Made by a program: the position numbers and the translations under genes. This document shows positions 52,475 to 61,579 of a stretch of DNA of 64,000 nt, piece after piece. The notes under the pieces were generated by a model. The model saw only the letters and a list, made by a program, of their open reading frames with translations. It did not search any database and had not been told where the DNA came from. The DNA lies in assembly GCA_963754955.1 (NCBI GenBank), contig CAVWHY010000004.1:1-64000 (forward strand). The letters run 5' to 3'. How positions within the stretch are numbered: the stretch's first letter is position 1; each line of letters begins with the position of its first letter. Source of the DNA: CAVQJU01 sp963754955 (GTDB lineage Bacteria > Acidobacteriota > Vicinamibacteria > Vicinamibacterales > CAVVIG01).

Positions 52475-53512
52475 TTAGTCAGAATCCCAGGGCTTGGGGA
52501 TGAAGAGCTGCTCGAACAGCCGGATCGCATAGCGATCGGTCATGCCGGCAAGAAAATCGCGCGTCGCGGCGTCGAGGCCCTCCTGCTCGATGGTGCGCGA
52601 ATCGAGGAATTCGGCGGGCCGCTCTCGGACCTTGTCCCACAGGCCGCTCAGGATGTCCGACGCCTTCTTGAACTCGAGGGTCGCGACGCTGTTCTCGTAC
52701 ACGGCGTCGAACAGATACCGCCGCAGTTCGAGCACAGCTTCGAGGGTCTGCGGGCTCATGCGGATTTCGGCGAGGCCGCCGGCCAGCGTCGCGGTGACGA
52801 CATCCTTGACGAGCGTGGCAATTCGCGCCGATGAGGTGGTCCCGAGCATCCGCACCGGCTCCTGCGGCAGGTCGCCGGCCGCCAGCAGCCCCGCACGCGT
52901 CGCATCGTCGATATCGTGATTCACGTAGGCAATGAGGTCGGCCACGCGCATGATCTGGCCCTCGACCGTGCTCGCGCGCAGCGCCGGCGGCATTCCGACC
53001 GGGGCGCCCGACTTCCCTTTCGAGTGCTTCGCGATGCCGTCGCGGACCTCCCAGCTGAGATTCATGCCGCGGCCATCGTTCTCCAGCACGTCGACGATGC
53101 GCAGGCTCTGCTCGTAGTGGTTGAAGCCGCCGGGCATCAGCTGATCGATGACGCGTTCGCCAGCGTGGCCGAACGGGGTGTGGCCGAGGTCGTGGCCGAG
53201 CGCGATCGCCTCCGTCAGCTCTTCGTGGAGCCGCAGGACCTTGGCGATCGTCCGCGCGATCTGCGACACCTCGAGCGTGTGGGTGAGCCGGGTGCGGTAG
53301 TGGTCGCCCGTCGGCGAGAAGAACACCTGCGTCTTGTGTTTCAGCCGGCGGAACGCCTTGCTGTGGATGATGCGATCGCGATCGCGCTGGAACGCCGGAC
53401 GAACGTCGTCTTCGGCCTCGGGCCGGAGCCGGCCACGCGATTCCGCACTCCTGGCGGCCTGCGGAGCGAGGATGTCGCGTTCCCGCTGCTCGAGCTGTTC
53501 CCGGATCGTCAT
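52475..53512 (-). CDS. dgt: dGTP triphosphohydrolase-like protein
   Basis: HD-domain enzyme that removes triphosphate from dNTPs. It shows RDRIIHSKAFRRLKHKTQVF, the metal residues RTRLTHTLEVSQIARTIA and LGHDLGHTPFGHAGERVID, and MRVADLIAYVNHDIDDA. 345 residues, matching the shorter Dgt-like group (substrate range not established) rather than the longer E. coli type. Overlaps the deoB stop by four bases. Confidence 0.93.
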   Translation of the reverse strand: MTIREQLEQRERDILAPQAARSAESRGRLRPEAEDDVRPAFQRDRDRIIHSKAFRRLKHKTQVFFSPTGDHYRTRLTHTLEVSQIARTIAKVLRLHEELTEAIALGHDLGHTPFGHAGERVIDQLMPGGFNHYEQSLRIVDVLENDGRGMNLSWEVRDGIAKHSKGKSGAPVGMPPALRASTVEGQIMRVADLIAYVNHDIDDATRAGLLAAGDLPQEPVRMLGTTSSARIATLVKDVVTATLAGGLAEIRMSPQTLEAVLELRRYLFDAVYENSVATLEFKKASDILSGLWDKVRERPAEFLDSRTIEQEGLDAATRDFLAGMTDRYAIRLFEQLFIPKPWDSD

Positions 53513-54732
53513 CGGCGCACACCAGCCTGATCGGCCGGCATCACGGCGACCTCGCCGAGGAAGCTCGTGCCGTGCGGCAGTTTCCCGACTCCGAACAATT
53601 CGGCCAGTGTCTGCCCGAGGTCCGCGAACGTCAGTCGCGTGCCGAGGTCGGTGCCGGCCCGCACACGCGCGCCGGCGACCAGCAACGGCACGTGCTCGCG
53701 CGAGTGATCGGTGCTCGGCGTGGTTGGATCGTTGCCGTGATCGGCGGTCACGACGAGCAGATCGTCCTCGCGCAGCCGCGGCAGCAGCTCGGCAAGGCGC
53801 GCGTCGAACCGTTCGAGGTTGGCGGCGTACCCTGCCACGTCGTTGCGATGCCCGAATCGGGTGTCGAAATCGACCAGGTTGGCGAACACCAGGCCGCGCC
53901 CGGTCGCTTGCACCTGTCGCATGACCTCGTCCATCCCCTCATCGTCGCTCGCCGTGTGCACGGCCTTCGTCACGCCGCGGCCGGCAAACAGATCCTCGAT
54001 CTTGCCGATCGCCACGACGGGGAGCCCGGCGGCTTTGATGCGATCGAGCAGCGTCTCCCCGCGCGGCGGCAGCGCGTAGTCGTGGCGATTGGCCGTCCGC
54101 GTGAAGCTGCCGGGCGTTCCAATGAACGGGCGGGCAATGACACGGCCCACGCCCAGGCCCTCTCCCACCAGCTTGTATGCAATCTCGCACGCGCGATACA
54201 GCTCCGGCACCGGCACGACCGCCTCGTGGGCCGCGATCTGAAAGACGCTGTCGGCGGACGTGTAAACGATCAAGGCGCCAGTCCGCATGTGCTCCGGACC
54301 CAGCTCGTCGATGATCGTGGTTCCCGACGCTGCCTTGTTGCCGAGAACCGCACGGCCGGTCTGACTGGAAAATTCCGCGATGATGCGATCCGAAAATCCA
54401 TCCGGAAATACCGGGAACGGCTCGTCCAGCACGATGCCCATCATCTCCCAGTGCCCTGTCACGGAATCCTTGCCGGCCGATGACTCCTGCATCCGGCCGA
54501 TCGCAGCCAGTGGACCGGGGCGCGCGGGCGCTCCGCCCATTGCTCCGAGATCGACGAGGCGATCGAGGCCGAGCGACCGCAGCGTCGGAAGGCGCAGGGG
54601 CACTTCGCGGGCTATGTTGCCAAGGGTGTTGCTGCCAAGATCGCCATAGCGATCGGCATCCGGCAATTCACCCACGCCGACGCTGTCGAGCACGATGACG
54701 ATGGCGCGGTTGAAGGGGGGCACGGGAATCAA
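53509..54732 (-). CDS. deoB: Phosphopentomutase
   Basis: Interconverts ribose-1-phosphate and ribose-5-phosphate (and the deoxy forms) in nucleoside salvage. An alkaline-phosphatase-fold enzyme with two Mn ions: RAIVIVLDSVGVGELPDADR, GKDSVTGHWEMMGIVLDEPF with the phosphorylated Thr region, and VVTADHGNDPTTPSTDHSRE plus HVPLL. 407 residues. The next in-frame start codon (GTG, before PPFNRA) is also possible. The gene begins inside a microrepeat region shared with the miaA end. Confidence 0.95.
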   Translation of the reverse strand: MIPVPPFNRAIVIVLDSVGVGELPDADRYGDLGSNTLGNIAREVPLRLPTLRSLGLDRLVDLGAMGGAPARPGPLAAIGRMQESSAGKDSVTGHWEMMGIVLDEPFPVFPDGFSDRIIAEFSSQTGRAVLGNKAASGTTIIDELGPEHMRTGALIVYTSADSVFQIAAHEAVVPVPELYRACEIAYKLVGEGLGVGRVIARPFIGTPGSFTRTANRHDYALPPRGETLLDRIKAAGLPVVAIGKIEDLFAGRGVTKAVHTASDDEGMDEVMRQVQATGRGLVFANLVDFDTRFGHRNDVAGYAANLERFDARLAELLPRLREDDLLVVTADHGNDPTTPSTDHSREHVPLLVAGARVRAGTDLGTRLTFADLGQTLAELFGVGKLPHGTSFLGEVAVMPADQAGVRR

Positions 54733-54734
54733 TG

Positions 54735-54811
54735 CAGAACGAAGGACGCGGAACGTCGAGGTCTGTCCGCTCCCTCCACTCTACGTTCTACGTTCTACAT
54801 TCTACGTTGTC
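54735..54811. repeat. CTACGTT heptamer repeat at the miaA end
   Basis: The right part (54776-54811) has four TCTACGT/TCTACAT heptamers. The left part (54735-54762) has a degenerate AGAACGAAGG/GGAACG partner in opposite orientation. The repeat encodes the last residues of MiaA and supplies its stop. Confidence 0.65.
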
Positions 54812-55729
54812 TTCGAGCCACCTTAACACCGAGCCAGTCGTGGCCGACGACTCGCCCGGACCCTCGAACCAGGTGAGGCCGGGTTCCTTGCGGAACCACA
54901 CCAGCTGGCGCTTCGCGTAGCGGCGGTTTTCCTGGACGATGAGCGCGCGTGTGGCGGGCTCGTCGCGTACGCCGTGCAGGTGTTCGAGCGCCTGGCGATA
55001 CACCAGCCCGCCGAACGGCCGCGCGTGTTCCGGCACGCCTTTCGCGAGCAGCGCCCGCATCTCGTCGAGCAGGCCGCGCGCGAACTGCTCGTCGACGCGG
55101 CGGGCAACCCGCGCGGCCAGTTGCGCCGCCGGCAGCGTCAGCCCGATTGCCCGCACGTCCATGTCGGGAATCGGCGACGCGGTGTCGGCGAAATGCTCCG
55201 TCAGCGGACGGCCGGTGATGAGATATACCTCCAGCGCACGGACGATCCGCTTCTGATCGCGCGGCTGAATCCTGGCCGCCGCCGCCGGATCGATCCGCCG
55301 CAGCATCCGGTGCAGCCGTTCGACGCCCCGCTTCGCCGCGATCGCGTCCAGGCGCACCCGCAAGTCGGCGTCGCGACCGGGGCCGGGAAAGAGGCCGCGC
55401 GTCAGCGCGCGAAAGTAAAAGCCCGTCCCGCCGGCGACAATCGGCAGCCGCCCGCGCGCGTGAATATCGCGGATGATCGCCGAAGCATCGCGCGCGTATT
55501 GCGCCGCCGTGTACTCGCCGTCCGGATCGACGATGTCAATCAGGTGATGCGGGATGCCGCGGCGGTCCACCATCGGCAGCTTGTCGGTGCCGATGTCGAA
55601 CCCCCGGTAGACCGCTGTCGAATCGCAGTTGATCACTTCGCCGCCGAAGCGCTCGGCGATCGCCAGCGACAGCGCGCTCTTGCCGGTGGCGGTCGGCCCG
55701 AGCACCGCGACAACGAGCGGGCGCGTCAC
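54788..55729 (-). CDS. miaA: tRNA dimethylallyltransferase
   Basis: Adds a dimethylallyl group to A37 of tRNAs reading UNN codons. It shows the P-loop LGPTATGKSALSLAIAERFG, VINCDSTAVYRGFDIGTDKL, GIPHHLIDIVDPDGEYTAAQ, IVAGGTGFYFRAL and RYAKRQLVWFRKEPGLTWF. 313 residues. It starts with GTG at 55729, overlapping the stop of the 25-residue peptide gene. The last residues (NVECRT) lie in a heptamer repeat. Confidence 0.96.
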   Translation of the reverse strand: MTRPLVVAVLGPTATGKSALSLAIAERFGGEVINCDSTAVYRGFDIGTDKLPMVDRRGIPHHLIDIVDPDGEYTAAQYARDASAIIRDIHARGRLPIVAGGTGFYFRALTRGLFPGPGRDADLRVRLDAIAAKRGVERLHRMLRRIDPAAAARIQPRDQKRIVRALEVYLITGRPLTEHFADTASPIPDMDVRAIGLTLPAAQLAARVARRVDEQFARGLLDEMRALLAKGVPEHARPFGGLVYRQALEHLHGVRDEPATRALIVQENRRYAKRQLVWFRKEPGLTWFEGPGESSATTGSVLRWLEDNVECRT

Positions 55730-55803
55730 CGTACGCGAAAGATCACGTACGCGATGAACGCCGCCAGCAGCATCACCAGGCCGCGCTGCTGCGACCGGGT
55801 CAT
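55726..55803 (-). CDS. Possible 25-residue single-span membrane peptide
   Basis: A tiny frame beginning MTRSQQRGLVMLLAAFIAYV and ending IFRVR: a basic N-terminus, one hydrophobic helix and a basic C-terminus. It is linked by stop/start overlaps on both sides: ATGA with the TonB-like gene upstream and GTGA with miaA downstream. Two exact overlaps are the main evidence for translation. No family is recognised. It could be an accessory of the TonB-like protein. Confidence 0.55.
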   Translation of the reverse strand: MTRSQQRGLVMLLAAFIAYVIFRVR

Positions 55804-56762
55804 GGCGGGGACTCGTTGTAGAAGAACGTGACCGTGAAGAACGCCTTGTCCGCCGGGTACTCCGGCGGCAGCGGCGTCGTCGGGTTCGAGCCCGACAGCG
55901 CGCCGAACGCGGCGTTGTTGAACGCCTCGATCGGGCACGGGCCGACGACGGTGAGATCGGTGATCGTGCCGTCCTTGTGGACGTTGAACGTGATCACGAC
56001 GTGGCCTCGCATCGACATCGACGAGTAGGGCACGAACCAGTTGCGCTTCACCTGCGCGATGAAGCGGCGAATCCACGGCCCGAATTCCACGCCCTTCGAG
56101 TCGAACTGAATCTCGGGACCGAAGCCGCCGCCGTTGCCGCCGGGGTTTTCGAACTGCTCACGCGGCACGTAGCGCTGCAGGTTCCGAAGCGCGTCGCCGA
56201 GCGATCCACCCGGCACCTGCGAGCGGCCGCCGGCGCCGTTCTGCGAAGGCGTCGACTGCGGCGCCGGAGGCACGGGAAGATTCATCGCGGACTGCGATTC
56301 GGGCAGGGGCACCCGGGCGTCGTTCTGCGCCTGCTGCCCCTGCTGCGGTTCGGGCGCGGGACCCTGGCCTCGCGCCGGAGCCGGCGGCGGGGGCGCCTCC
56401 ACGCGCTCCGGCGTGTTGCCGCGCGAGTACGGGAGCGGGTTCGTCGGGTTCGGCGCGCGCTCAGGCGCGCGCGCCACGCGGTCCTTGTCAGAATTGGGCG
56501 CCTTCGGCGGCGGCTTCAGCGCCGCGAGATCGTTGCGCGGCTGAATGAAAACGAAACGCGTGTCGTCCGGCTGTTTTGCCTGCAGCAGCGCGGCGCGGGC
56601 CTGCGCGGCCTTGGCGTCGAACGGAAACAGTTTCGGGAACACCAGGATGAGGATGACGACAACGAGGTGGAAGATGATCGAGAGAAGAACGCCCTCGCGC
56701 CAGGAAATCGCGCGTCCGACGGGCGTGATGTCGGGACGATAGTCGTCGATCTCGAAGTACAT
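55800..56762 (-). CDS. TonB/TolA-like periplasm-spanning protein
   Basis: One N-terminal membrane helix (GVLLSIIFHLVVVILILVF, about residues 24-42) is followed by a long Pro/Gln/Asn-rich periplasmic spacer (EAPPPPAPARGQGPAPEPQQ). A C-terminal domain shows PWIRRFIAQVKRNWFVPYSS, HVVITFNVHKDGTITDLTVV and GPCPIEAFNNAAFGAL, the TonB C-terminal pattern. 320 residues. ExbB and ExbD are not here, so the partner receptor is unknown. TATACT lies 14 bases upstream of the ATG on the minus strand. Confidence 0.87.
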   Translation of the reverse strand: MYFEIDDYRPDITPVGRAISWREGVLLSIIFHLVVVILILVFPKLFPFDAKAAQARAALLQAKQPDDTRFVFIQPRNDLAALKPPPKAPNSDKDRVARAPERAPNPTNPLPYSRGNTPERVEAPPPPAPARGQGPAPEPQQGQQAQNDARVPLPESQSAMNLPVPPAPQSTPSQNGAGGRSQVPGGSLGDALRNLQRYVPREQFENPGGNGGGFGPEIQFDSKGVEFGPWIRRFIAQVKRNWFVPYSSMSMRGHVVITFNVHKDGTITDLTVVGPCPIEAFNNAAFGALSGSNPTTPLPPEYPADKAFFTVTFFYNESPP

Positions 56763-56789
56763 CAGGTAGTTAAGTCAGTATAACAGCGG

Positions 56790-56870
56790 GGGCTTGGGGC
56801 CAGAGGTTGGAGGCCGGGGCATGGAGGCATATCAGGCCTGCCAGCCCTGGCCCCCAGCCTCTAGCCCCTG
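56790..56870. repeat. GGGGCCAGAGG inverted microrepeat at the menG end
   Basis: The left arm (about 56793-56822) has GGCCAGAGGTTGGAGG-type words. The right arm (about 56847-56870) has CCCTGGCCCCCAGCCTCTAG in opposite orientation and overlaps the stop of the methyltransferase gene. The gap holds no gene. Confidence 0.7.
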
Positions 56871-57571
56871 CGGGCCGTATACAGATAGACGCTGCCAAAC
56901 GTCATTGGGTCGGCCGACACGTCACGAAATCCAACATTCCGTAGAAGAGTTGTGAATGCATCGGGCGACGCGAACGCGCCGACCGACGCCGGCAGGTAGC
57001 CGTACGCCGCATCGTGCCGCGAAACGGCGCGGCCGATGCGGGGCAGTATGTGACGGAAATATGACAGGTAGACCGTTCTGACCAGCGGAGTGGTGGGAAT
57101 GGCGAACTCCAGCACGACGAGCCGGCCCCCCGGCCTGAGCACGCGCAACACGTCGCCCAACGCCATTTGCGGATTCTCGACATTGCGGATGCCGAACGCG
57201 ATCGTGACGGCGTCCACCGACGCGTCGGCGACCGGAATGTGCATCGCGTCGCCTCTGGCCAGCACAATCCCGCCCAACGAGGCCCGGCGGACCTTCTGCG
57301 CGCCAATCGCCAGCATGGCGCCGGCGAAATCGACGCCGACCACGCGCGCCGCCGGTGGCCGCGCCTGTCTGGCCGCGATGGCGAGGTCGGCCGTGCCGGT
57401 GCACAGATCGAGCACGCGCTCCCGGCCGGTCAGGCGGAGCGATCGAATCGCCCGGTTCCGCCAATGACGGTCGATGCCGACGCTCAGGAGGTGATTGAGG
57501 AAATCGTAGCGCGGCGCGATCGCGTCGAACATCCCCGCGATGCGGTCCGGCTTTTTCGAAACGTCGATCAC
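56861..57571 (-). CDS. ubiE: Demethylmenaquinone methyltransferase (UbiE/MenG)
   Basis: Last step of menaquinone synthesis, C-methylation of the naphthoquinone ring. It shows MFDAIAPRYDFLNHLLSVGI plus DRHWR, the SAM motif VLDLCTGTADLAIAARQ, VVGVDFAGAML, the UbiE signature AVTIAFGIRNVENPQMALG and LRPGGRLVVLEFAIPTTPLV. 236 residues from a GTG at 57571. It ends the menaquinone operon that starts near 63222. Confidence 0.94.
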   Translation of the reverse strand: MIDVSKKPDRIAGMFDAIAPRYDFLNHLLSVGIDRHWRNRAIRSLRLTGRERVLDLCTGTADLAIAARQARPPAARVVGVDFAGAMLAIGAQKVRRASLGGIVLARGDAMHIPVADASVDAVTIAFGIRNVENPQMALGDVLRVLRPGGRLVVLEFAIPTTPLVRTVYLSYFRHILPRIGRAVSRHDAAYGYLPASVGAFASPDAFTTLLRNVGFRDVSADPMTFGSVYLYTARRG

Positions 57572-57614
57572 AGCCCTCTTTGAGAAACCTGGTAGCTGAA
57601 TTGATACGGCTGTA

Positions 57615-57644
57615 CATCACGAAGGCGCGAAGAAGCACGAAGAC
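57615..57644. repeat. CACGAAG-family repeat, single arm
   Basis: Three CACGAAG/CGCGAAG words between ubiX and the methyltransferase gene. There is no inverted partner nearby, so it may be a half element. The rest of the 57572-57683 gap shows nothing else. Confidence 0.65.
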
Positions 57645-57683
57645 AAACCGTCGTCCGGACCGGCACGGTTGCTGTGAAAGTGA

Positions 57684-58310
57684 TCAGGACCCGACCTGGC
57701 CGGTCCAAACGGGGTAAAGCTGGTGCTCGAAGCCGACCGCGCTCAGGATCTTTCCAGCCATGAAGTCGGCGAGGTCGTCGAGCGTCTTCGGCAACTGATA
57801 GAAGGCCGGCATCGCCGGCAGCACCATCGCGCCGGCTTCGGCGCACAGCACCATGTTGCGCAACGCCGGGAGGCTCATCGGCGTCTCGCGCGGGACAATC
57901 ACGAGGGGCCGGTGCTCCTTGAGCATTACGTCCGCGGCGCGCTCGACGAGATTCCGCGAGAGGCCGTGGGCGATGCCGGCCAGCGTCTTCATCGAGCACG
58001 GCACGACGATCATGGCCGTGCATCCCTGGCTGCCGCTGGCGATCGTCGCCCCGAGATCGCGGTTGCTGTGGAGCGTGAACGCGCCCGCGTTCACCTGCGG
58101 GCCGTACTTCGTCGCGAGATACTCCATCAGCCGATCCACCGATGCGCCTTCGCCGAGTTCGTCGCGCAGGAGCCGGCGTCCGTAGTCGGACACGACCAGC
58201 TCCACGTGAACGCCCCGCGAGAGGAGCTCGGCCAGCGTTCTGACGGCGTAGAGCGCCCCGCTCGCCCCCGTCACGGCCAGCGCAACCGAACGATGCGGCT
58301 CACCCGCCAT
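57684..58310 (-). CDS. ubiX: Flavin prenyltransferase UbiX
   Basis: Makes prenylated FMN, the cofactor of UbiD-type decarboxylases. It shows ALAVTGASGALYAVRTLAEL, VVSDYGRRLLRDEL, IASGSQGCTAMIVVPCSMKT with LAGIAHGLS, EHRPLVIVPRETPMSLPALR and VLPAMPAFYQLPKTLDDLAD. 208 residues from the ATG at 58310, which overlaps the ubiA end. In futalosine-pathway organisms a UbiD-like protein (MqnL) removes the carboxyl of the prenylated naphthoate, which explains ubiX here. That decarboxylase is not in the window. Confidence 0.94.
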   Translation of the reverse strand: MAGEPHRSVALAVTGASGALYAVRTLAELLSRGVHVELVVSDYGRRLLRDELGEGASVDRLMEYLATKYGPQVNAGAFTLHSNRDLGATIASGSQGCTAMIVVPCSMKTLAGIAHGLSRNLVERAADVMLKEHRPLVIVPRETPMSLPALRNMVLCAEAGAMVLPAMPAFYQLPKTLDDLADFMAGKILSAVGFEHQLYPVWTGQVGS

Positions 58311-59158
58311 AGACCGCCACCGCCAGGACAATCAGATACAGGATGCCGACGTATCCGTTCATGTCGAATGCGCGCTTGACCTGCGAGAGGTCGTCAGCGC
58401 TGACGAGTGACTGTTCGTACACCAGCAGCGCAGCAACCAGCGACGACGCCGAGCTCGTACCACGCCGGCAGCGGCGTCACCAGCGGCAGCGCGAGCAGGC
58501 ACGCAACGGTGACGACGTGCATGCCGCGCGAGATGGCGAGCGAGCCGGCGACGCCGAACCGCACGGGAATCGATCGAAGGCCGTGCGCGCGATCGAAGTC
58601 CACGTCCTGGCACGCATAGAGGACGTCGAATCCTCCGACCCACGTGCCGATCGCCAGCGCCAGCAGCCACGGCTCCCAGCCGCCGCGCCCGCCAACGGCG
58701 AGCCACCCGCCCACCGGCGCCACGGCCATCGCCAGCCCCAGAAACATCTGCGTCCAGGTCGTGTACCGCTTGGCCAGCGAGTACCAGAACACAATCGCCA
58801 GCGCCACCGGCGACAGCGTGAAGCACAGGGGGCTCAGACGCCACGACGAGTAGGCGAACGCGATCGACGCGACCACGACAAACAGCGCGGCTTCGCGCAT
58901 CGACATCGCGCCGCGCGGCAATTCCCGGTTGGAGGTTCGCGGGTTGAGCGCGTCCATCCGCGCATCCACGACCCGGTTGAATCCCATGGCCGCGCTGCGG
59001 GCCGACACCATGGCCGCGAGAATCCAGCCCAGCGTGCCCGCCGTGATCGGCGCCTGCCGCGAGGCCAGGAGCGCGCCCGCCAACGCGAACGGCAGCGCGA
59101 ACACCGAGTGGCTGAACCTGACGAACGATAAGTAGGTACGGAGGCGCGTGAACATCAT
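58300..59158 (-). CDS. UbiA prenyltransferase, probable MqnP (one frameshift)
   Basis: Membrane prenyltransferase that attaches the isoprenoid tail to an aromatic acid. It begins LRTYLSFVRFSHSVFALPFA. The two Asp-rich motifs are FNRVVDARMDALNPRTSNRE and YACQDVDFDRAHGLRSIP. The last part (ALLVYEQSLVSADDLSQVKR, then NGYVGILYLIVLAVAVYGG) is in another frame, joined near 58455. About 286 residues after correction. The operon context points to 1,4-dihydroxy-6-naphthoate (MqnP) rather than 4-hydroxybenzoate as substrate. Confidence 0.92.
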
Positions 59159-60364
59159 TCGAGCCAGTGGATCTGTCCGGGCTGCACGCCCGACACCAGG
59201 TATTCTTCCACATCGTCGGTCCGCGACGGGAGGTCGACGGCCAGCAGCCGTGCCCGCTTCCCCGCCTCAATCGTGCCGAAGTCGGCGTCGAAGCCGAGCG
59301 CGCGCGCACCCTGCCGCGTGGCGCTCTCGAGCAGGGCCGACGGCGGCACTGACGGCGCGAGCGCATGCAGCGTCGCCACCTCGGCGAACACGCTCAAGTC
59401 CGGCGTGCTCGCCAGGCTGTCGGTGCCGATGGCCACGCGCACACCGGACCTGTAGAAGTCCTCGATTGGCGGCACGCCCGCGCCCGTGTGCCCGTTGCTG
59501 CGCGGACAGGTGACGAGCGTGGTGCCGCGCGACGCGAGGCGCGCGAGATCGTCCGGCGACATCTGCACGCCGTGCACCGCCAGCACGTGCGCGTCGAGAA
59601 AGCCGTTCTCGTCCAGATACTGCACGGGGCTGCCGCCCGGGGCCGTCCACGCGGGATCCCAGGATCCGAGTTCTTCGAGCAGCGTGCGCCACGGCCCGCC
59701 GGCGGTCCGAATGAATTCCGTCTCTTCCGCCGACTCCGACAAGTGCACGCTGCACGGCGCGAACGCATCGCGGTCGACATCCTTGCGGATCGCGCGGAAT
59801 ACCAGCGGCGCAACTGAGTACGGCGCGTGCGCCGCCAGGCTGGCCCTGACCATGGCCGACGGCGTCAGCGCCGCGATCTCCCGCACGGGCGCGTTCGACG
59901 ACGGCTTCGGGATCGGGCGCGTTGAACTTGACGATCTCGTAGAACACGACGGCTGCCAGCGGACTGCACGCCAGCGGCGCGAAACTCGCGAGCGTGTTGC
60001 TGATATCACCGACCACGGCGGTCCCGCACGCCACCGCTTCAGCCACGGCGCGGTTGACCGCCGCGAGGATCTCGGGGCTCCCGGCATCGGCCGGCTGCCG
60101 CCGCGCGGCGAGCAGGCCGCGAATCCACGTGACGAACTCCGTGGCCGGCGCGACCTGATCGCGCAGGTACGACAGCTCGAGGTGTGTGTGCGCGTTCACA
60201 AGGCCGGGCATTACGGCCACCTGGCCGAGGTCCACCTCGTGAACGTCGTCCGGCGCGGTGCGGTGGCCGGTCGCGAGGATGCGGCCGCGATCGACCGTGA
60301 CCCACCCATCGCGAACGGGCCGCCCGTCGATGGGTACAACCCAGGCGGCGTGATAGCGAATCAG
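59155..60364 (-). CDS. Amidohydrolase, probable aminofutalosine deaminase (frameshift; CTG start?)
   Basis: Amidohydrolase-fold protein of about 402 residues. The composite beta domain starts IRYHAAWVVPIDGRPVRDGW. The metal sites are VMPGLVNAHTHLELSYLRD, LAAHAPYSVAP, SVHLSESAEETEFI, LAVHGVQMSPDDL, TCPRSNGHTGAG and VAIGTDSLASTPDLSVF. The frame changes near 59890. No ATG, GTG or TTG precedes the first strand. The codon after the mqnC TAA is CTG (60364), in the same frame, so initiation may use CTG. Position between mqnC and ubiA suggests the 6-amino-6-deoxyfutalosine deaminase step (MqnX). Confidence 0.85.
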
Positions 60365-61579
60365 TTAGGGCCTCGCGGCCTTCCCGGCGCGGCTCCGGGC
60401 AGGATAGAAGCGCAGCTCTTCGGGCACGTGCGTGTCACCCGCCTCGCGCGCGGTGGCAAGCTCCAGCATCCGCGGCACGTCGCGTTCGCGGAAAATCGGG
60501 TCGCCGAGCACCTCGTAGTGCATGTTGCGGCGCTTCGCCGCGAAGCCGGCGTCCTCGATGTTGCGGACGATCTCGAGCTCGTCCATGCAGTAGCTCGCGC
60601 CGGCGGCCCTGACGACGTTCTCTTCGATCATCACGCTGCCCATGTCGTTCGCGCCGTACGCGAGGCTCAACTGTCCGACTTTCCCGCCCTGCGTCACCCA
60701 CGAGGCCTGCAGGTTGTCGAAGTTGTCGAGCACGATCCGCGCGATCGCGAGCGTGCGCAGGTAATCGACGCCCGTGGCCTCGGTGCCGGACAGCTCGGTG
60801 TGATCCGGCTGATAGCTCCACGTGATGAACGCCGTGAACCCGCCGGTTTCGTCCTGCAGATCGCGAAGCCGCATCATGTGCTCGATGCGCTCCTCGTCGG
60901 TCTCCACGGTGCCGTACATCATCGTCGCCGTGGTGCGCAGGCCCGCGCGATGGGCGTGCCGCATCACATCCAGCCATTCGTCAGCCGTCGCTTTGGTGTA
61001 GCAGTGCAGGAGCTTGCGCACGCGATCGACGAGGATTTCAGCGCCGCCGCCGGGAATGCTGTCGAGCCCCGCCGCGATCAGCCTGTCGATCACGACGGGC
61101 ACGGGCAGCTGGGTGAGGCGCGAGAGGTGAATGACTTCGGGCGGCGACAGCGCGTGGAGCTTGAACGACGGATACCGTTCCTTGACCGCCCGGAACAGGT
61201 CCTCGTACCACGACATCGGCAGGTCTGGATTGTGCCCGCCCTGCAGCAGCAGCTGCACGCCGCCGACCGCAATCGTTTCGTCGATCTTACGGAACAGCTC
61301 GTCGAAGCCGAGCACGTAGCCGTCCGGCGATCCGACGGGGCGGTAGAACGCGCAGAAGTTGCACTTCGCCACGCAGACGTTCGTGTAGTTGACGTTGCGG
61401 TCGATGATGTAGGTGACGAGCCCTTCGGGGTGTTTGCGGGCGCGAATGCCGTCGGCGAGGCCGCCGAGGACCGGCGTCGGCGCCGAGCGATAGAGGTCGA
61501 GCGCCTCGGCCGCGTCCAGCCGGGCGCCTGCCTGCACTTTCTCCACGAGCCGCGTGATGTTGGCCGGGTTCGCTGGCAT
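60365..61579 (-). CDS. mqnC: Cyclic dehypoxanthinyl futalosine synthase
   Basis: Radical SAM enzyme that cyclises dehypoxanthine futalosine. The 4Fe-4S site reads CVAKCNFC within NVNYTNVCVAKCNFCAFYRP. Other conserved parts are GGVQLLLQGGHNPDLPMSWY, GLDSIPGGGAEILVDRVRKL, TATMMYGTVETDEERIEHMM, ETGGFTAFITWSYQPDHTEL and VGQLSLAYGANDMGSVMIEE. 404 residues. The ATG at 61579 overlaps the mqnA stop (ATGA). An open frame continues upstream into mqnA, but this is an artefact of frameshifts there. Confidence 0.95.
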   Translation of the reverse strand: MPANPANITRLVEKVQAGARLDAAEALDLYRSAPTPVLGGLADGIRARKHPEGLVTYIIDRNVNYTNVCVAKCNFCAFYRPVGSPDGYVLGFDELFRKIDETIAVGGVQLLLQGGHNPDLPMSWYEDLFRAVKERYPSFKLHALSPPEVIHLSRLTQLPVPVVIDRLIAAGLDSIPGGGAEILVDRVRKLLHCYTKATADEWLDVMRHAHRAGLRTTATMMYGTVETDEERIEHMMRLRDLQDETGGFTAFITWSYQPDHTELSGTEATGVDYLRTLAIARIVLDNFDNLQASWVTQGGKVGQLSLAYGANDMGSVMIEENVVRAAGASYCMDELEIVRNIEDAGFAAKRRNMHYEVLGDPIFRERDVPRMLELATAREAGDTHVPEELRFYPARSRAGKAARP

